Shown here piece after piece: positions 25,360-37,008 of a DNA stretch of 64,000 bases (position 1 is the stretch's first letter; every line of letters begins with the position of its first letter). Origin of the DNA: Linepithema humile. Its lineage: Eukaryota; Arthropoda; Insecta; Hymenoptera; Formicidae. The position numbers were made by a program, and so were the translations under genes. The notes under the pieces were generated by a model, which saw nothing but the letters and a program-made list of their open reading frames with translations, was not told where the DNA came from and made no database searches. The DNA lies in NCBI RefSeq assembly GCF_040581485.1, contig NC_090132.1, positions 19,808,911-19,872,910 of the forward strand, in the 5' to 3' direction.

Positions 25360-25437
25360 CTCTTTCTCTCCCTTTCTCTCTCTTTCTTTCTCTTTCCCCT
25401 CTCTCTCTTCTCTTCCTTTTTTCTCTCCCTTTTCCCC
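25360..25437 (+). repeat. 78-nt uninterrupted pyrimidine tract
   Basis: Only C and T over 78 nt (CTTT, CTCT and CCCC mixtures), at the left edge of a CpG-rich island. Open frames on the complementary strand here are low-complexity E/K/R artefacts. Confidence 0.85.
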
Positions 25438-26100
25438 ACCTTCACTTTGGTTGTCCGTAAGGATTGCTGCCACTAGTCGTTCATTCGCTGGGTGCAGACG
25501 CGGGGGTTACGTTGGGTGCGATCTCTTATCGGGGCTACGAGCAGCGCGAGTCTACCCACGTTTCCCTTATCTTTCTCGCCTTCCCTTGCCTGTGGAACTT
25601 ACAACCTCACTCATACACATACGCGCGATACATATTGTCGTTCAAATGTACGAGCTCCGGCAGCGACGAGCTCGCCTATGGATGGTCGCCATCGACTGGC
25701 GTCGTCCACGTTGTCTTTGTCGTCGTCGTTGTCCTCGATGACGACGTTTTTCACGGTTTTTCCGCAGACTTCGACTGATCCATGCGATCTTTTTCCACGG
25801 ATAACCGCCGCGTTGTTACTCTCGCGATGATCGATCCACGTTCGCGTACGTTCTCGACCGAATTCGACTCTCATCGATCGCTTCAAATTCCGCATCGTAA
25901 ATTGAGGGAACGGCGATCGATTAATCATCGCCTTTCGTTTTCGGAACAGATTTACGGAGGCAAAACTTCGAACTCTCATTGTTTTAGAATCGATTGTACT
26001 AGCAGGTGCGTGTGTGTGATATACGGAGAGGGTGAATCAGATGAACGCCGAATGTGATCGGATGGTGATGTCTTTTATGGACGTTGGTCGTTTCGCGCTG

Positions 26101-26110
26101 TATATAGAAG
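26101..26110 (+). promoter_or_regulatory. possible TATA box at edge of a CpG-rich island
   Basis: TATATAGAAG sits at the right edge of the 25.1-26.1 kb GC island. No strong initiator is seen 25-35 bp downstream, so the call is weak. Confidence 0.15.
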
Positions 26111-26350
26111 GGGAGTAAATGGCATAAGAAGCCGTTCGATGCTGCATTCACGTAACAGAGAGAGCTCTTTTACTTTTATGAAAGGTGTCGTTTCTTCATT
26201 TTTATTGGAATCGTTCCTGCTACAAACATAGTAACTATTCATAGGGCAAAGGGTAGATGAGTGCTCGGCTATTAAAATTTATTATGATGTTTGCTCGTAT
26301 TTACACAACTGCAGTATAAATTCTTATACATTTTTTTAAATAATACTAGA

Positions 26351-26387
26351 ACAATACAAGCGCGCGCTACGCGCGCGCACTTATTGT
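26351..26387. repeat. 37-nt hairpin of alternating GC in AT-rich DNA
   Basis: The 17-nt arms ACAATACAAGCGCGCGC and GCGCGCGCACTTATTGT pair at 14 of 17 positions around TAC. The alternating CG runs are of the kind that adopt Z-form, and the hairpin sits alone in very AT-rich sequence. Confidence 0.5.
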
Positions 26388-28934
26388 AATAATTTAATAA
26401 TTATGAAATATAAATATTTTAATAAAATTTTTTTTTATTTTAAATAACCGTCAAAATAACCTTTGCTCTCTAACTATCAAACTGTCAGAATAATCGAGAT
26501 AACCAATCAACGTCGCGGAAAAGCGTCAACAATACTTTCGATACATTCGAGTATCGATCTTTCATGCCTTTTTTAAGAGTGGATGATTTTCTTAAATACT
26601 TTAGACATATTGCAAAGAAAAATTGAACAAAGCTCTATCGTGTAAAAACTTCAAGCGAGTGAACTGTGAAGATAAACTAACGTTAAAAAACAAAACTGTT
26701 TTCTAATTTAAAATATTTTTTTATACAACATTTATCTGGTTGGTGAAGGAATAAAATAGAAATCATGATAACTGTTGTAACTTTAAAATTAATAAATTGT
26801 GTTGATCTCGACGTTTTTTATATTAAAGTGAGATTGTGAGATGCGTGAAGTTTCCACTGTCTTCAAAATAACAATATTATCCGCTGCCAAAGTCGCTTCG
26901 TTAGATATCGTTCTTTTTTAAGTTTTGTGATTTGAAGCAAGAAGCTTGTCGATCGGAATCCGACTGCAGGGAACATCGCGCATACTCACTGAACTATCGT
27001 CCGCTTCTCTACAGCCAGCCGCTTCGAAAAACTCAGTCAGCCGGACGAACCCGAGTAGCGAAAGTTTTCCGAAACTCCAGTGGCGCGGCTGGCAACGGGC
27101 GAGATTGAAATACATTCGTTTCGCTTTTCCCTTTTCTCCTCTTTTCCGCTCGCTCCTGCCCCTTCGTTTTTCGCGTCAGGATTCGTTGCCTTTATCCCGG
27201 TGCGCCATGTCGGATTTGTAATTCGGCGACTCAGGCCGGGTTCTACCGTTGACGTCGAGCTCAAAAACAGATAAAGCTCGTGCGCGGCCGTGCTTTTCCC
27301 AAGGTAATTTGCACGGTTCGATTTTGATGATTACTTCACGCGAAAATCATCAAAAGTCACAAACCACGTAGAGCGAAAGAATTTTAATCCTATGAAGCGG
27401 TAGTAAATTTTTATTTTTTTTCTTATTACATTTTTTATTGTATTGTACAGTTTGTAAAAGAGAATAAGGATTTTACTAATTGACGCTTGAATTAGTTAAA
27501 GGCATGAAAAATATAGAATATAAGATTTGAGAAAATGTAATATTATTTTTATTGCCTTTTTTATAAACGCAAAAAAAATAAATTAATATAATATAAAATA
27601 CGGAACCAATCTTTTCTTTCGTTTACTGCATTATCCGGAATGAATTATCTAGGGAGAACCGTGTAAACAATATTTCATCTCAAGTGACTAGTATGTAGTA
27701 AAGTGTTGGAAGGCTCCTTCCGCGACTGGTTATATTGCCGGGATGCGCAACTCGAATATTAAAGCAAAGCACGTTACTACATAAAGTTTAAATTAAAATT
27801 AATTGAGCCACATTATCAACTTTGTTTTAATGGTTTTATTGCAGGTGTACTGTTAATGATACAGGTATTTTTTTCCCGTAAATTTTACGCCCTACTAATT
27901 TAAAAAAGAAATTATTATTTTAATTATTTGCTAATATGTTGAGTTTGAAAAATAGTGAATTGTGTATAATTTTTTTTTTTTTAATTTTTTTTTGTGTAGT
28001 ACCTATTGTATAGCACAAGACTTTCTATTCAAAACGAGTTGGACTTGAATCGGCTAATTTTAAAGTCAGAATTCAATCATAAACATAGGAAAACTAAAAA
28101 ATTTAATTTCTGTTTGACATTTCTTTCTCTATCTTAAACTATATATTGTTTATTTAAAATGTTTATTTACTGAATAAATCTTTTTGATTAATATCGAATA
28201 GCTCTAATTGAAAGAATTTATTTGCATATTGCAAATAATGTATGAAATGTATGTGTTGTAGCGAAAACTGAGAATAGAGAGTTACATAAACGCAAGATAA
28301 AGTATGCAAAATAAGCATGCGTGATGAGTTTGCATCTTGATACGGGGAATGTAAGTACTTTTCCCCTGTCACTCAATCTTGTCAAGAACGCAGAGCGAAG
28401 CTCTCGAAAGAGAGCTCGTGTGAAGTATCTCAAGAGAATATGCCCTTCGTAACTACTCGATCTCCGGGGAACATGAGGACGCGTAAATCCGTAAATCGCC
28501 CGCTCATCATAGTTTCCTCCGATAATTCTTGCATGAAACCGGGACTCGTCAAAGTTGTCAATGTCAATGTTACAGAAGGGAGGGAAAAAGCTATTACATT
28601 GTGCTGTCTGTCGTGAAATGAGAAATAAAAGTTTTAATTGATGAAAACTAATAAAATTTAAACCACCAATCTTTAACTTACAGAAGACTGTAAAAGAATG
28701 ATTTCATTAGAAAGTATTTGTCAATCTAATAAACATATATGTTATCTGTAGAACAACAGAATATTATGTGTAGATTAATAGGAAAAAAGAAGTTTTTTGT
28801 TATTTTCTTGCTTGATTATTTTTCTACTGGCAATTTTCTGATGTTATTAATTAAAAAATGTTTAGTTTGCTTTATAAATTCATGCAGTAATTAAGTCGTC
28901 GGATATTGTGGCAATTTTCGAATATTTCGTGAAA

Positions 28935-29166
28935 TTAATTTGCTTGAGCACGCAATCCAGGACGGGACCCAGTGCCGTTGCGAGGGTTACACGAAGGCCT
29001 CAAGGGCTGCAACTCGTCTGTAGAATTCGAAAGTTTAGATTGCACCTCCGTGCTAGCCTCAACCAATTGGTTTAGTAGTTTCGGCCGGTATAACAATGGT
29101 GGAAAATGTCGGACTGGAGACGCGCGCACCGGTCACGGAGACGATTTTGTGGTACATCTCGGATAA
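28935..29166. other. GC-rich patch open on both strands, unknown
   Basis: A roughly 230-bp GC-rich island in AT-rich DNA carries a 64-codon open frame on each strand. The minus frame (29129 down to 28935) includes LLNQLVEASTEVQSKL; the plus frame (28972-29166) includes NWFSSFGRYNNGG. Both look unusually protein-like for this window, but GC-rich patches favour long frames on both strands and no splice sites bound it convincingly. It lies about 0.7 kb upstream of the micro-exon at 29880. It could be a conserved non-coding element, a decayed coding fragment or chance. Confidence 0.2.
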
Positions 29167-29879
29167 ATTCAGTTATTCTGTTCATTTTGCTGTGTGTGAA
29201 AATGCTAACAGTATCGAACACGCGCTTTGCTTTATAACTTTTATTTGATTGCTGAACTCTTTGCTAGTCTAAAAGTTAATCAATTTCTAGTTTTTTAATT
29301 CCTTGCGAGTAATTGAGAATGCCTTGAAATTATTTTGATTTTTAAAAGATTTTATACAGCTATTTTACACATTTATTTAAAAAATAATTTTTCAAAGTTT
29401 TTTATTTTTGTTGTCACTTTAACACTTAATTCTGTAGTTAAAAAAGTTTGTGTTTATGTATTCTAAATAATTGGAAACGAAAGTATTATAGAACAAATAA
29501 TTTGCACAACTATGTTTTACGTACATAAATCATACTGTACAAAACAAATGTTTTTTATCTGCGCGACGCGTCGTATTGATAGTGCGAATATTTTCGAAGT
29601 AAAACCGCAGTATACACAGTGTATGTACCAGTGTACTACTGGTTAACCCAAATGTTTTGCTTTATCGTAAATAAATTGTTTTTCGAAGTTTTGCTAAACT
29701 ATTTTGGTATATGTATTTTTTTATAACGCAAAGTGAGATTAGTTTGTTCTTATTTATATGAGTTTAATTCTTGAATACGTACACGTATACCAGAGTGAAT
29801 ATATTTGTATGTTTAATGTAAATTTTACAATTAATTCGCCTTATATATGACTTAAGAAAATTTCTTTTTTGTGTTGCAG

Positions 29880-29921
29880 GGTTAAGGCAGCGCCCTGGAC
29901 CTACGGACTCTCCGAGAGGAG
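29880..29921 (+). CDS. candidate 42-nt internal micro-exon
   Basis: This is the best splice-site pair I found in the window. Upstream is a T-rich pyrimidine tract ending in TTGCAG at 29879. Downstream the exon ends in GAG followed by GTAAGTTT from 29922, which matches the metazoan 5' splice consensus. The exon is 42 nt (a multiple of three), GC-rich between AT-rich flanks, and typical of a cassette micro-exon. One frame has an immediate stop (GGT TAA). The other two are open: one reads VKAAPWTYGLSER, the other LRQRPGPTDSPRG. I recognise neither, so no gene name is given. It could also be an untranslated 5' exon. Its phase matches the candidate terminal exon at about 55.7 kb in both open frames, which supports a + strand gene with very long introns. 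That link is inference. Confidence 0.5.
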
Positions 29922-31515
29922 GTAAGTTTTATATGCAAAAGTTCCATTTTCTTATACGAAAGACTATAAAACAAGACTATAAAAAACTATAAAAAACAAG
30001 AACATTCATATTCTTCTTTGACAAAAGTTATTGATATAAAGTTTGAACAATTTTTACTTGTTTCGATTTTATCGATGCAATGATATTCTAAATATGTAAT
30101 ACATTGAAATTTGAAGAAAGAAAATTTTAAGAAAATTATAACAATTCGATTTTTCTACTTAATGATTACATTATATTATTTGTATTATTTAATTTGTGTC
30201 AAGGAAGGTTATGATCAATCATTTGCACTCTACGGATTATATTTATATTGTATATTTACGTTGCAATATTAATTACATTTATTATCACTATATTAACGTA
30301 AAATAATATTATGATAATTATTATTATAATAATGTTTATTATTCATCACCGTGCCACCGATTGAGCACGCAACCGTGCGATTTACATTGCGCGTGAACCG
30401 TATGTTACATCGAGCGTGTATAATCCGCCGTGCGATAAAGAATGTAGATACCGATTCGATTTAACAAACTCTATGGGCATAAAATGTGATTCGGAAGTGC
30501 GCTGGGTCGAAAGCGCGCTCGGGAATAAACGCTAATATACTCTTAACTGCTTGTACTACATTATAGCGTACTCATTAACGTAATTGGTATAAGCCTCTCG
30601 ATTAACGAGAACATTGCGCGGGCTCAGGTGGACACGCGAGAAACGGATAATATGTCATTTAATTAACTGACGAATCGCAAAATGAAGACGTTAACGCGCA
30701 ATTATGGTATATCGTTAAAATCACCCTCTCGCTACTTCGCTGTATAGAGTAGCAGCACAATCGATTGCATTCGAATGCGTTCGGATGCGAAATTCGTGGG
30801 GCTTTCGCAACCGGGTAGTGATTATACAAATTTTTGAATTGCGCCGACATACAATACGGCCGTAGCGGCCTTTCAAGCTATTCGGGCGTCATAATGCCGA
30901 CTACGCTTTAAAAAAAAAACAGTTCGATGATACGATCGTACATTGCAGCGTGAAATGGCGCGTCCGGTGAGAAAATGTTACAGATTTTCCATCGAGTCCT
31001 GTGAGTGCTTTATCGGTACATTACGCTCGTACAAACGGCCACTCGCGTTTTACGGTCGGTCAGGGGTTCATAGAAGAAAATTGAAGCGTTAGCGGCTTTT
31101 CGCGCGCTCGTTCGGTGCGACCGAAGCTATCTTTTTCCGTCACTAAAACGGTACGCCAATTTTTCGACCTTTGACTGTGTTGCGCTCAATGCTAAAAAAT
31201 ACACGACTGTCGTATTGCGGCGCGCGAATTATTTCCATCGGGTTTCAGTTTGATTTTTATTCGTGCGCTCGTGACATCACTCTTTTGTGAAAACAATCGA
31301 ATTTCACCCGCACGCGTGTAAACACGCGTTCTGTTTGACCCTAACTCGGATTGCTATTAATTGAGTTGCCGATTTTTTTTCCTTTTGTTTTGTCTACTGT
31401 GAAATCGTACGCGATATAAAAAAATTTAAGTTTTAACTTCAATGCGTAAGATTAACTATGCTGCTAAATAACGAGAAAAGAGAAGCAAACATTGTCTTCT
31501 GTTTCACGAAAACGA

Positions 31516-31553
31516 AATTAGCGTTAGTCAAACTAATTAGCGTTAGTCAAATT
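31516..31553. repeat. 19-bp tandem duplication
   Basis: AATTAGCGTTAGTCAAA occurs twice at a period of 19 bp with no mismatches in the 17-bp core. Confidence 0.7.
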
Positions 31554-32659
31554 TGATTTAACCTAAAATTTTAATTAGAACTTAACTGATGTTTTGATTG
31601 CTTAATCTTTACAAGTTAAAATTTCTCATAAAAACAGCGTCGTAATCTACGATATAACGCGAGAAACTATTCATATTGAATTAGTTATACTGATTCGTAG
31701 TTGTCGTTCTTTCTTGCGCTGATAACGTTACCCTGCCGATTTCTCGAAGCAAAATTCGTGCTGCGTTGAAAATTTGCTATTTATCTGACGCATGTGGAAC
31801 CAGGACATTTCCCGTAGCCTCTGGCGCAACTCGTTAAAAAGTAATGTATTCCGTTAGCAGTATAGGCGGGTGGAATACCGACGAGTAAGGGGCCCTTTTG
31901 CGCCAACGGCCTGTACGGATGTTCTCATCAAAGGGCACACACCCTATCCTTCCCCGCAGCCAACCACCGTTCAAGGGTGAACCTCTCGTCGCTCTCGCTC
32001 GCGCAAAGTTAAATCGCTTCCGTCTCTCTCTCTAGACGGCATCACTGAATTTTTAGTTCGTTTCTGAATTCGTTTCGCTACACATCACGTTCGTTCGCGT
32101 TGGTCGCGACACTACCGCAAACGCCCGAGAAGAATCCTCACAATCATGGCAGAATCGAAATCAGCCTAACCAAATATTCAACACTTTGTGGTGTGCGAAG
32201 AAAATACGAAAAACACCATTTGTGTGGAAACTGAAGCGGCAATTATTTACATATTTATTTTTTGTATTACCGAGAAGGATAATAAAATTACGCTAGGGCA
32301 GTTTTTCCACGGTGTCTTAAGCTAAAATAAATAGTGTTTCTATAAATACTAATTAAACAATCTTCTCTCTTAAGTTGAAAAAGTTTACACGAATATCTCA
32401 GTGTCTATCATTAACGAGAGATTAATGGTTAAAGTATTATATCTCTAAGGCAAAAATTAACAGTGCATTAGTAACAAAAATAAATGTTTGTTGTTATTTC
32501 TTTCTCTGATTGGCTGAAAGTATTTAGTGGTAGACTGCAAATAATGACTTCAACTCAGTCTACATTTTAGCAACGCGCAAAGTACCATTAAATGCATAGT
32601 TCTCCTTTTGTGCTTAATTCATCCTTTGTATCGCAGTCGTTATCTCGGTATAATATAGT

Positions 32660-33060
32660 TTTATTCAGATTTACGGTGAGGTAACGCGCGCGTGCGCCTG
32701 TGTTTGCGAGCCATTTAATCGAACACCAAAAACGGCGATAAATCCTGTCGAGCGTGCAACCGATTCATCTGCTGGCAGATGGCTTAATTTAAACGGCGGC
32801 GCACGGAAGTCTCCCGCGTAATTACCGTCACAACCGAGGTTTTGTTTCGTATCCGCAACAGGGTCGCGCGGCACGATGTCGCGGGCGAATGTCACGCTCG
32901 CCTCTGACGCGATACGTCTTTCCGACTCTCCGGCGTAATTAAGGCCGAATGATATTCGCCGCTGTACGAAAGTTTAGATTATTCTGTCACGAGTGACGAC
33001 AACGCGCCGGGGACGATGCGTACGATTATTTTTTCCTCGCGCAGGCAATCGCCCGTATTT
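32660..33060. promoter_or_regulatory. candidate enhancer-like GC-rich island with paired E-boxes
   Basis: This 400-bp GC-rich patch contains a perfect palindrome CATCTGCTGGCAGATG at 32766-32781, which holds two E-boxes (CATCTG and CAGATG), a TAAATCC site and homeodomain-type TAATTA/TAATTAA cores (about 32820 and 32936). Such clusters are typical of developmental enhancers. No promoter element or credible coding frame was found. Function is inference. Confidence 0.25.
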
Positions 33061-34689
33061 TTTCCGCTGACGCTAATAACTTGATGTTATGGTATTATAC
33101 AGATTAAATTTTCTGAATTCAAGTACAAGATAGAATTTTGTCATTTCCATATTTTTTGTACTCCGTCTATTATTAAAATTTCATAGTGGCTTCTAATTTC
33201 ATAGTCATGTGTTATTATAATGCACAAAGGTCTACTATAAGTTTTTAATATCATGAATTTCTCGTTCATCGATTTTTTGGAATAATTTGTACAAATATGT
33301 GAACTTGACGTGACGTTGTGAAAGTTATATATTCCATCTTTATATATGGAGAAGAAAATTATTCTAAAGATTAATGTAGTATGTTTTGCCGCGCTATAGT
33401 GCAGCGATAGTGCTTTTTAGTTAGTTTCGCCGCTGCGAAAAGCTTAAATCTTGTGCTGAATATTATTACGTTAATAATGTTACTCAATTTACTCTATTCC
33501 CTGTATAGAGAGTCCTTGACGATTTGCTTTCGCGCTGTGTATATCTGAGGCGCCGGAGCTACCGGTTTTCGCGGTGGTTAACGTTTGAATCTGACGCTTG
33601 TATCTAATTCTGTTTAGCGTAGTGACCGAGATGCGCGTAGACGACGCCGCGCGTCACGACGCGTTCGCGGCGCGCTCGCTTGCGGGAAAGTTTAAATTAT
33701 CCTGTCCGCCGGGAGGAAGCGTCTCTCTCTTCTCCGCCGGGAAACGACTCGAATTGGTCGAGTCTGATTAGTTCGGCGGTCTCTCGCCCGTTTTATCCTC
33801 TGTCTTTATCTCTTTCTCCCTTTCACCATCGTCCTTTTCGCAGTTCAGTAACTACCGTGCACCTAAACTGAAGAGACTGGCAGTAGTGCGTCCAAGATGT
33901 TGCTATGGCTTTTCCACCGAACGAACTAACCGAAAACTGCGAAAACTGCGAAACGACGCAGCAGACGCCGTATTCATCTCGGATTTTCTTCCTTCTTTTC
34001 TCTTTGGTCTTTTTTCCCCCCCTTCCCCCTCAAATTCGCCCATACCCGCGCTTCATTCTTTGTTCCTTTCCTTTTAGAGCGGACAGGAAGGCACTACATT
34101 ATAACCTCGGAACAACGATCTCCGTTTTCTGTTTAATCAAACCTCTTCACTAACATCGCGATAGCTCCGGAAGACCGTATCAATTCACATAATGAACGCC
34201 CGGAAGGTGTAGAAGCGGCTTTATGGATCTCGAACATCCCGGGAGACGCGGTGTGGGCTTGGTTTAATCAGCTGGCGGATATTCCTACGATATACACAGC
34301 ACATTCAGAATCTAGTCTCTAAAGTGGCGGAATATAATGCAAATGGAATTCGTCCAAGTCATTGAAAGTTCCTCAATGTGCATATTTACGCGACGGAAGT
34401 GATCGTTTGGGGATATTTTTGAGAAGAAATAGCCGTAACGCGCATAAAGTATGGAAAAATAAAAATTTTGGAATAAATCTGATTTTGTCATCAATATAGT
34501 TGTGACGAATGTGACATTATTCTATTATTTTATCATTGCAAATAGAAGTAGAAATGTTTTAGGCACAATATATAGACAAGTTTGACGTATCCCGGTCAGT
34601 TTTACACGATTAAATAAGCGACACAAATAACGCCGATAAATGAAGGATAATAATTACATCGCTGCGGTGTATGAGAATGTATAATGTGA

Positions 34690-34890
34690 AATGAGTGTCT
34701 AGGGAGTCGCCACCTGTGGCGACGACCTGGATCGGGCCCGCAGCGGCGGTCACGTCGTGTCGCTGCCATAAACTATCGCTTCCGGTAAATCACGTAGCAT
34801 ATCTCTCCGCGTTGATGTGTATCGCGCGAATTAATATTTATGGCATTACGTCGCCCGCGTCCTTCCTAACGCGCGCTTGCCGGAATGTAT
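34690..34890. promoter_or_regulatory. candidate regulatory island with CACCTG hairpin
   Basis: A perfect inverted repeat GTCGCCAC, CT, GTGGCGAC (34706-34723) contains the E-box CACCTG. GCCATAAA and TTTATGGC motifs (Hox/Caudal-type cores) follow, with AATTAATATT. It is GC-rich next to AT-rich flanks and no coding frame is convincing. Function is inference. Confidence 0.2.
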
Positions 34891-36920
34891 CCTCCAAGTG
34901 GGTGGGCGTTAGGATTGACACGAGATTGCATTCGTATCAAAATGTGTGCTGCGCGGTCGGTTCACTTTTTTCTTCCTGCCTGTATCACCCCCTTTCGAAA
35001 CAGCAGCGTGGAAAAAATCAAGCTGAAATAAACGAGATGGGAATGAAACGAATTCAACCAGCCGTGGAGTGTACATCAAAGAGTGGTTACGAGGGCGAAA
35101 GCGTGAGAGGCGCGAGCTCCCTTTTGTATGGATTGCCACGGTAAATAGGATGCAGAATAAAACTGTCGGATTACTTTCGGCGATTCATCATGTTCCGATC
35201 AGTCGTGACACAACAGATGCTCACGCAGGCATACAAAATTTGGATTTCGCGTAATCGGTTTATTTTTTCAACGTTTAATCGCGGAATCAGATTTAACTTT
35301 CGGTTATAGGAAGTTGCTCGTTTTTGGTATCTATGTTGTATCTCGATTTCTGATACCGATATATCGTATTGCGCTCACATTCGTGATAAAAAAAATTTTG
35401 TTAGAGAAAGTTTGGTTGAAAGTTGAAATAGTTGCAACACTTGTTAAATTATAACAATTTTATTATGCGAATTTGTTATTGATCATAATCAATAGCGTAC
35501 TTAAACAAATATTTTCTTTTTTCCCAAATTTATTTCACGCGGAAGATAGAAATTGAATATTGAAATTTTTCATCACATATTTTCTGTCAAAAAGTGCACA
35601 TTAAAATATATGTGGAAAATAGAGGCATCAAGCTTAGAGACTTGGTAATCTTATTGCGATTTAAGTACAAAGGACGTGTCGTACTACTAGCGTCGCTTGT
35701 ACGAGTACGCGGCGCTCGCAGTGTGAGGTGCAGAAATTTACTCCGAGACAAGCGCGGAAGAACGCGGCGCACGACTATTATTATTCTCATGTAGATCTCG
35801 CAAAGTTCTGCGGCGAGGATCTGCTGAAGAGCGATAACGAGGCGAGGAAAGCGCGAACTTGCTTCTCGCCGAAACGCATTCCGCGCTAATTCGCTCGAGC
35901 GGCAAGTAGCGTCAGTACCAGATGTTAGACGGCGCCATTCGGGCGAGCTTCTGCATTTCGATTTGGATCTTATAACGGCGAAGTTTCTCCTAAGTTCGCG
36001 AAAATCACGACAATAGCATCGAGTAAAAATTTATAGAAGGATCGTCGAAAAGTTATACGGCTCGTTGAAAATGTTTCATGGTTTCTACATCTTCAAATCT
36101 TTCTTCGCTAGAATAAAAGGGCTTTATAAAGATGTTTAACTTAGCTTTTAATCAAAATGAAACGAAATACTTGGAGTGAAAAGAATATGATTTCAGCATT
36201 TCGCCGTGTTATATTCATAAAAATAACTATTGATTAAAGTTGTAGGATGCTGAATAAAAATGGAACATTATTTATAACTACATAAATCTGAAGAAACGGG
36301 AAATGTCGCGCTGCGCAGATTAATAATAATTACATTACAATCCTTACGATGTTATTCTTATGGAAAAGTAGATTACATATTACAAAAACAGTTATAGAAG
36401 CCAGTTAACTCAGCTGCGCACTAAAGTGGAATTAATGGACTTTTGTAGTTTTATTTGCGCTTTCTTTCGTTCATTTCGCGATTTAATTACCTCTTGTTCT
36501 CGCCTCCTCCTGACAAACATTTTAAATTGGGTTACGCTAATAAATCTTGCTTTTTTTTTTTTATTTTGTTACTTCACGGTTTCTTTCAGAGTTTTCAGAA
36601 TATTAAATTATTAATCAAATATTAATTGTATCGTAATAGCGGAAGACAATTATAGATTTAAAGCGTTTTCGAAATGCTCGATTAAATCTAAGACGAAATG
36701 AACGGATTGAAAGGCGTCTTTCATCTTTAGCTGCATTCGTGATAAAGGCGCAACTTAGCCTTTCGCACACTCTTCTTTTATCAGCGGCGGAAGCGCCGTC
36801 GATACCCGGACGGTAATGCAACTCGCGCTATTTAATACTGGACCGGGGAAGTATTTCCCGGGACCGTAGGGGCGAAACTCAATTAACAAAGTGGCTCGTC
36901 ATCGTCTCCGGCGTCGAAGC

Positions 36921-37008
36921 GAAATCCGTTTAATGCACTTTATCTTTGTTGCCGCAGCAACGGAAAGCACTTGAAATCCGTTTAATACACTTATCTTTGT
37001 TTCTACAG
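36921..37008. repeat. 52-bp-period tandem duplication of a 36-bp block
   Basis: GAAATCCGTTTAATGCACTT and GAAATCCGTTTAATACAC(-)TT are both followed by TATCTTTGTT and a C/A-rich end (GCCGCA or TCTACA). The second copy ends in a TTTCTACAG acceptor-like sequence. Confidence 0.65.

Larger units (their letters stand above)
23801..29879. other. non-coding, probably intronic or upstream of the micro-exon
   Basis: A large GC-rich island spans 25.1-26.1 kb (with the pyrimidine tract) and smaller ones lie at 26.9-27.3, 28.4-28.6 and 28.9-29.2 kb. The last 700 bp are AT-rich and end in the acceptor pyrimidine tract of the micro-exon. Confidence 0.45.

Noticed and set aside
25156..25473. Minus-strand E/K/R-rich frame
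   Set aside because: Translation of the 78-nt pyrimidine tract; purely repeat-derived.
27846..27865. 20-nt segment between TTATTGCAG and GTATTT
   Set aside because: The donor is weak, the length is not a multiple of three and includes a TAA in one frame. Chance AG/GT pair.
34695..35144. 149-codon frame (+)
   Set aside because: Crosses the E-box palindrome and GC-rich island with no domain, splice site or codon signal.
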